NCBI GenBank assembly: GCA_030530685.1
Contig: JAUMUM010000014.1
Location: forward strand, 1 to 53,848
DNA length: 53,848 nt
Direction of reading: 5' to 3'
Source: Actinomycetaceae bacterium
GTDB lineage: Bacteria > Actinomycetota > Actinomycetes > Actinomycetales > Actinomycetaceae
Shown: positions 52,161 to 53,848 of the stretch, piece after piece
Position numbering within the stretch: the stretch's first letter is position 1
Layout of the letters: every line of letters starts with the position of its first letter
The notes under the pieces: generated by a model
Told to the model about the DNA's origin: nothing
Seen by the model: only the letters and a program-made list of their open reading frames with translations
Databases searched by the model: none
Made by a program: the position numbers and the translations under genes

Positions 52161-53420
52161 GTGGAAGACGTCCTCGAGGAACTCCAGTGGCGGGGCCTGA
52201 TTGCCCAGCACACCGACATTGACGCCTTGCGCAAGGCGCTGACCGAGGGGCCCGTCACCTTTTATTGCGGCTTCGACCCGACGGCCGCCTCCCTTCACCA
52301 CGGTCATCTCGTTGCCGTCAAGCTCATGAGGCACCTGCAACTGGCCGGTCATCGTCCGCTCGCACTCGTCGGCGGCGCAACGGGACTCATTGGCGATGCC
52401 CGCGAGAGGGGGGAGCGAACACTCAATCCCGCCGATGTCGTCGAGGAGTGGGGCAGGGCTCTGCAGGAGCAGCTTGAAAGGCTCCTCGACTTCGAGGGCG
52501 ACAATCCTGCCACGATCGTCAACAACCTCGACTGGACGGGTGGCCTGACAGCCATCGACTTTTTGCGGGACATCGGAAAGAACTTCCGGATGGGCACGAT
52601 GCTCGCCAAGGACATCGTCGCCCGGCGACTGGAGTCCGAAGAGGGCATCTCCTTCGCCGAGTTCAGCTACCAGATTCTCCAGGCTAATGACTACCTCGAG
52701 CTCTATCGACGCTATGGATGCACGCTCGAGGTCGGAGGAAATGACCAGTGGGGCAACCTCGTTGGCGGGATGGACCTCATTCGCAAAATTGAGGGCGTGG
52801 GCGTGCACGTCCTGACCAATCCACTCATCACGAAGTCCGACGGGACGAAGTTCGGCAAGACCGAGGGCGGCGCCGTCTGGCTCAATCCCGAGATGCTCAG
52901 CCCGTACAAGTTCTACCAGTTCTGGCTCAATACGGCCGACGAGGACGTCGTTCGCATGCTCAAGGTCTTCACCTTCCGTTCGCGGGAGGAAATCGAGGAC
53001 TTGGAGCGTGCGGTGGCCGAGCGGCCCGCCGGGCGCCAGGCTCAGCGAGTGCTCGCATCCGACGTGACGACGTGGGTGCATGGCGCCGATGCGGCCGAAC
53101 GAGTTGCCGCTGCCTCGCGTGCGCTATTCGGCGGTGAGGGACTCGGCTCGCTCGACGCGCAGACTCTGGCAGATGCCGTTTCGGAGCTTCCGCGGGCGAG
53201 CGCAAGCCTCGGCAATGACCTGGTCGAGCTCTTCGTCGCAGCGGGTTTGGAAAAAGGTCTGGGTGCCGCGCGTCGGACGATTGCTTCCGGCGGGCTGTAC
53301 CTGAATAATGTCAAGATCGCAGATGCGGAGCAGACTCTTACGAAAGACGACGTTCTGCCAGGAGGCTTCGTCCTTCTGCGCAAAGGCAAAAAGAATCTCG
53401 CGGTTATCGAGGTTGGCTAG
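52161..53420 (+). CDS. tyrS: Tyrosine-tRNA ligase
   Basis: 419-residue class I synthetase. YCGFDPTAASLHHGHLVAV carries the HIGH-type motif (HHGH), and KSDGTKFGKTEGG the KMSKS-type loop. The C-terminal S4 domain ends GGLYLNNVKIADAEQTLTKDD. The GTG at 52161 is chosen because homologues start at this position (EDVLEELQWRGLIAQHTD) and AGGA lies seven bases before; upstream in-frame ATG codons would add 18 or more residues. A strong terminator follows eight bases after the stop. Confidence 0.95.
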   Translation: MEDVLEELQWRGLIAQHTDIDALRKALTEGPVTFYCGFDPTAASLHHGHLVAVKLMRHLQLAGHRPLALVGGATGLIGDARERGERTLNPADVVEEWGRALQEQLERLLDFEGDNPATIVNNLDWTGGLTAIDFLRDIGKNFRMGTMLAKDIVARRLESEEGISFAEFSYQILQANDYLELYRRYGCTLEVGGNDQWGNLVGGMDLIRKIEGVGVHVLTNPLITKSDGTKFGKTEGGAVWLNPEMLSPYKFYQFWLNTADEDVVRMLKVFTFRSREEIEDLERAVAERPAGRQAQRVLASDVTTWVHGADAAERVAAASRALFGGEGLGSLDAQTLADAVSELPRASASLGNDLVELFVAAGLEKGLGAARRTIASGGLYLNNVKIADAEQTLTKDDVLPGGFVLLRKGKKNLAVIEVG

Positions 53421-53427
53421 AGACGGG

Positions 53428-53463
53428 ACGCGACGGGACGGAAGGATTCGCCCGTCGCGTTTT
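53428..53463 (+). terminator. Rho-independent terminator of tyrS
   Basis: Ten-bp stem ACGCGACGGG / CCCGTCGCGT with a 13-base loop, followed by TTT. Highly convincing. Confidence 0.9.
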
Positions 53464-53602
53464 CGCACCGTCGGTCGTCGCTTCGCATCGGTTGCCGATG
53501 CGGTCGCAGGTCCACTGCAAGGCGCGGCCATGACATAGATTGGCAGAGTTCCGCAAATTCGGCGCCGTAAGTCTTTCGTGGGTTCTATCACCTGCTCTCG
53601 GC

Positions 53603-53631
53603 TTGACGGTGAAATGCGAGCCGACTAATCT
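53603..53631 (+). promoter_or_regulatory. Strong promoter near the window end
   Basis: TTGACG (53603-53608), 17-base spacer, TAATCT (53626-53631). This is the best -35/-10 pair in the window and no protein start follows within 200 bases, so the transcript probably has a long untranslated leader or is a stable RNA. Confidence 0.6.
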
Positions 53632-53848
53632 CTTTAGTTGTCGCAGGAACGCGGCGAACTCCGGGAAAAGTTTCCTTAGAGTAGTGCGTTCCGGCGACGC
53701 GGGCTTTGCTTCGGTGATGAGTCGCTTCGGCGATCGGATATCGAATGCGAAGTCGGTTCTACTCCCTTCGATGTGGTCGATTCGGTCGACTGCCTTGGGG
53801 TGTGGGTGGGGTGTTTGGGTGCTTGATAGTGTGTTGGATGATGAGTGT
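53632..53848 (+). other. Probable stable-RNA (rRNA operon) leader
   Basis: The G/T-rich end, with GTGTGGGTGGGGTGTTTG and then TTGATAGTGTGTT, resembles the region ahead of 16S rRNA in actinobacteria. The rRNA itself is outside the window, so this is inference only. Confidence 0.4.

Overview
This is a GC-rich, gene-dense actinobacterial chromosome segment, most likely from the Actinomycetaceae (Actinomyces/Schaalia-like). Three things point there. The Cas9 sequence closely follows what I recall of Actinomyces naeslundii Cas9. A block running thrS, HIT, pgsA, acyltransferase, pimA, Nudix, yebC, ruvCAB, yajC-secDF, apt, relA, glyoxalase-II-like, hisS follows the mycobacterial Rv2614c-Rv2580c gene order as I remember it. 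Gene starts often use GTG/TTG with 1-4 nt overlaps, and there is an anaerobic-type glpABC operon.

Layout. 1-90: 3' end of a tRNA-Val(GAC) gene and its terminator. 583-4205 (minus): a heterodimeric ABC exporter with strongly asymmetric ATP sites. 4677-10151: a lower-GC type II-C CRISPR-Cas island made of a tracrRNA with its own promoter and UUCG-capped terminator, cas9 (broken into two overlapping reading frames), cas1, cas2 and a 12-repeat array whose crRNA sense is opposite to the cas genes. 10152-11355: no recognisable gene, but one copy of a two-hairpin element. 11356-15522: glpABC, followed by the second copy of the same element. 15732-20141: an acetyltransferase, then metF and metE behind a possible leader-peptide attenuator. 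20391-30122: a tightly overlapped eight-gene operon for threonyl-tRNA synthesis and phosphatidylinositol/PIM lipid synthesis with a PrsW-type protease and a Nudix hydrolase. 30213-40084: yebC-ruvCAB, yajC-secDF-apt, relA. 40081-42115 (minus): a small protein with a palindromic upstream region, and a DUF349 protein. 42281-47862: a metallo-beta-lactamase-fold hydrolase, hisS and two tandem dynamin-like GTPases. 48008-53420: argR, an MFS exporter, a flavin nitroreductase, a stand-alone EVE-like protein and tyrS. The last 250 bases hold a good promoter and what looks like a stable-RNA leader.

The most interesting observations are: (i) cas9 is split by an apparent one-base loss in a G run just after the HNH domain, giving two polypeptides joined by a GTGA overlap that together contain every expected domain; (ii) tracrRNA and repeats show that the array is read towards cas2, with an extended -10 motif at the 3' end of each repeat and repeat decay at the opposite end from the expected leader; (iii) an inverted half-repeat abuts the first repeat; (iv) a two-copy structured element with paired-base changes flanks the glp operon. 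All family assignments are from reading the translations; no search was run.
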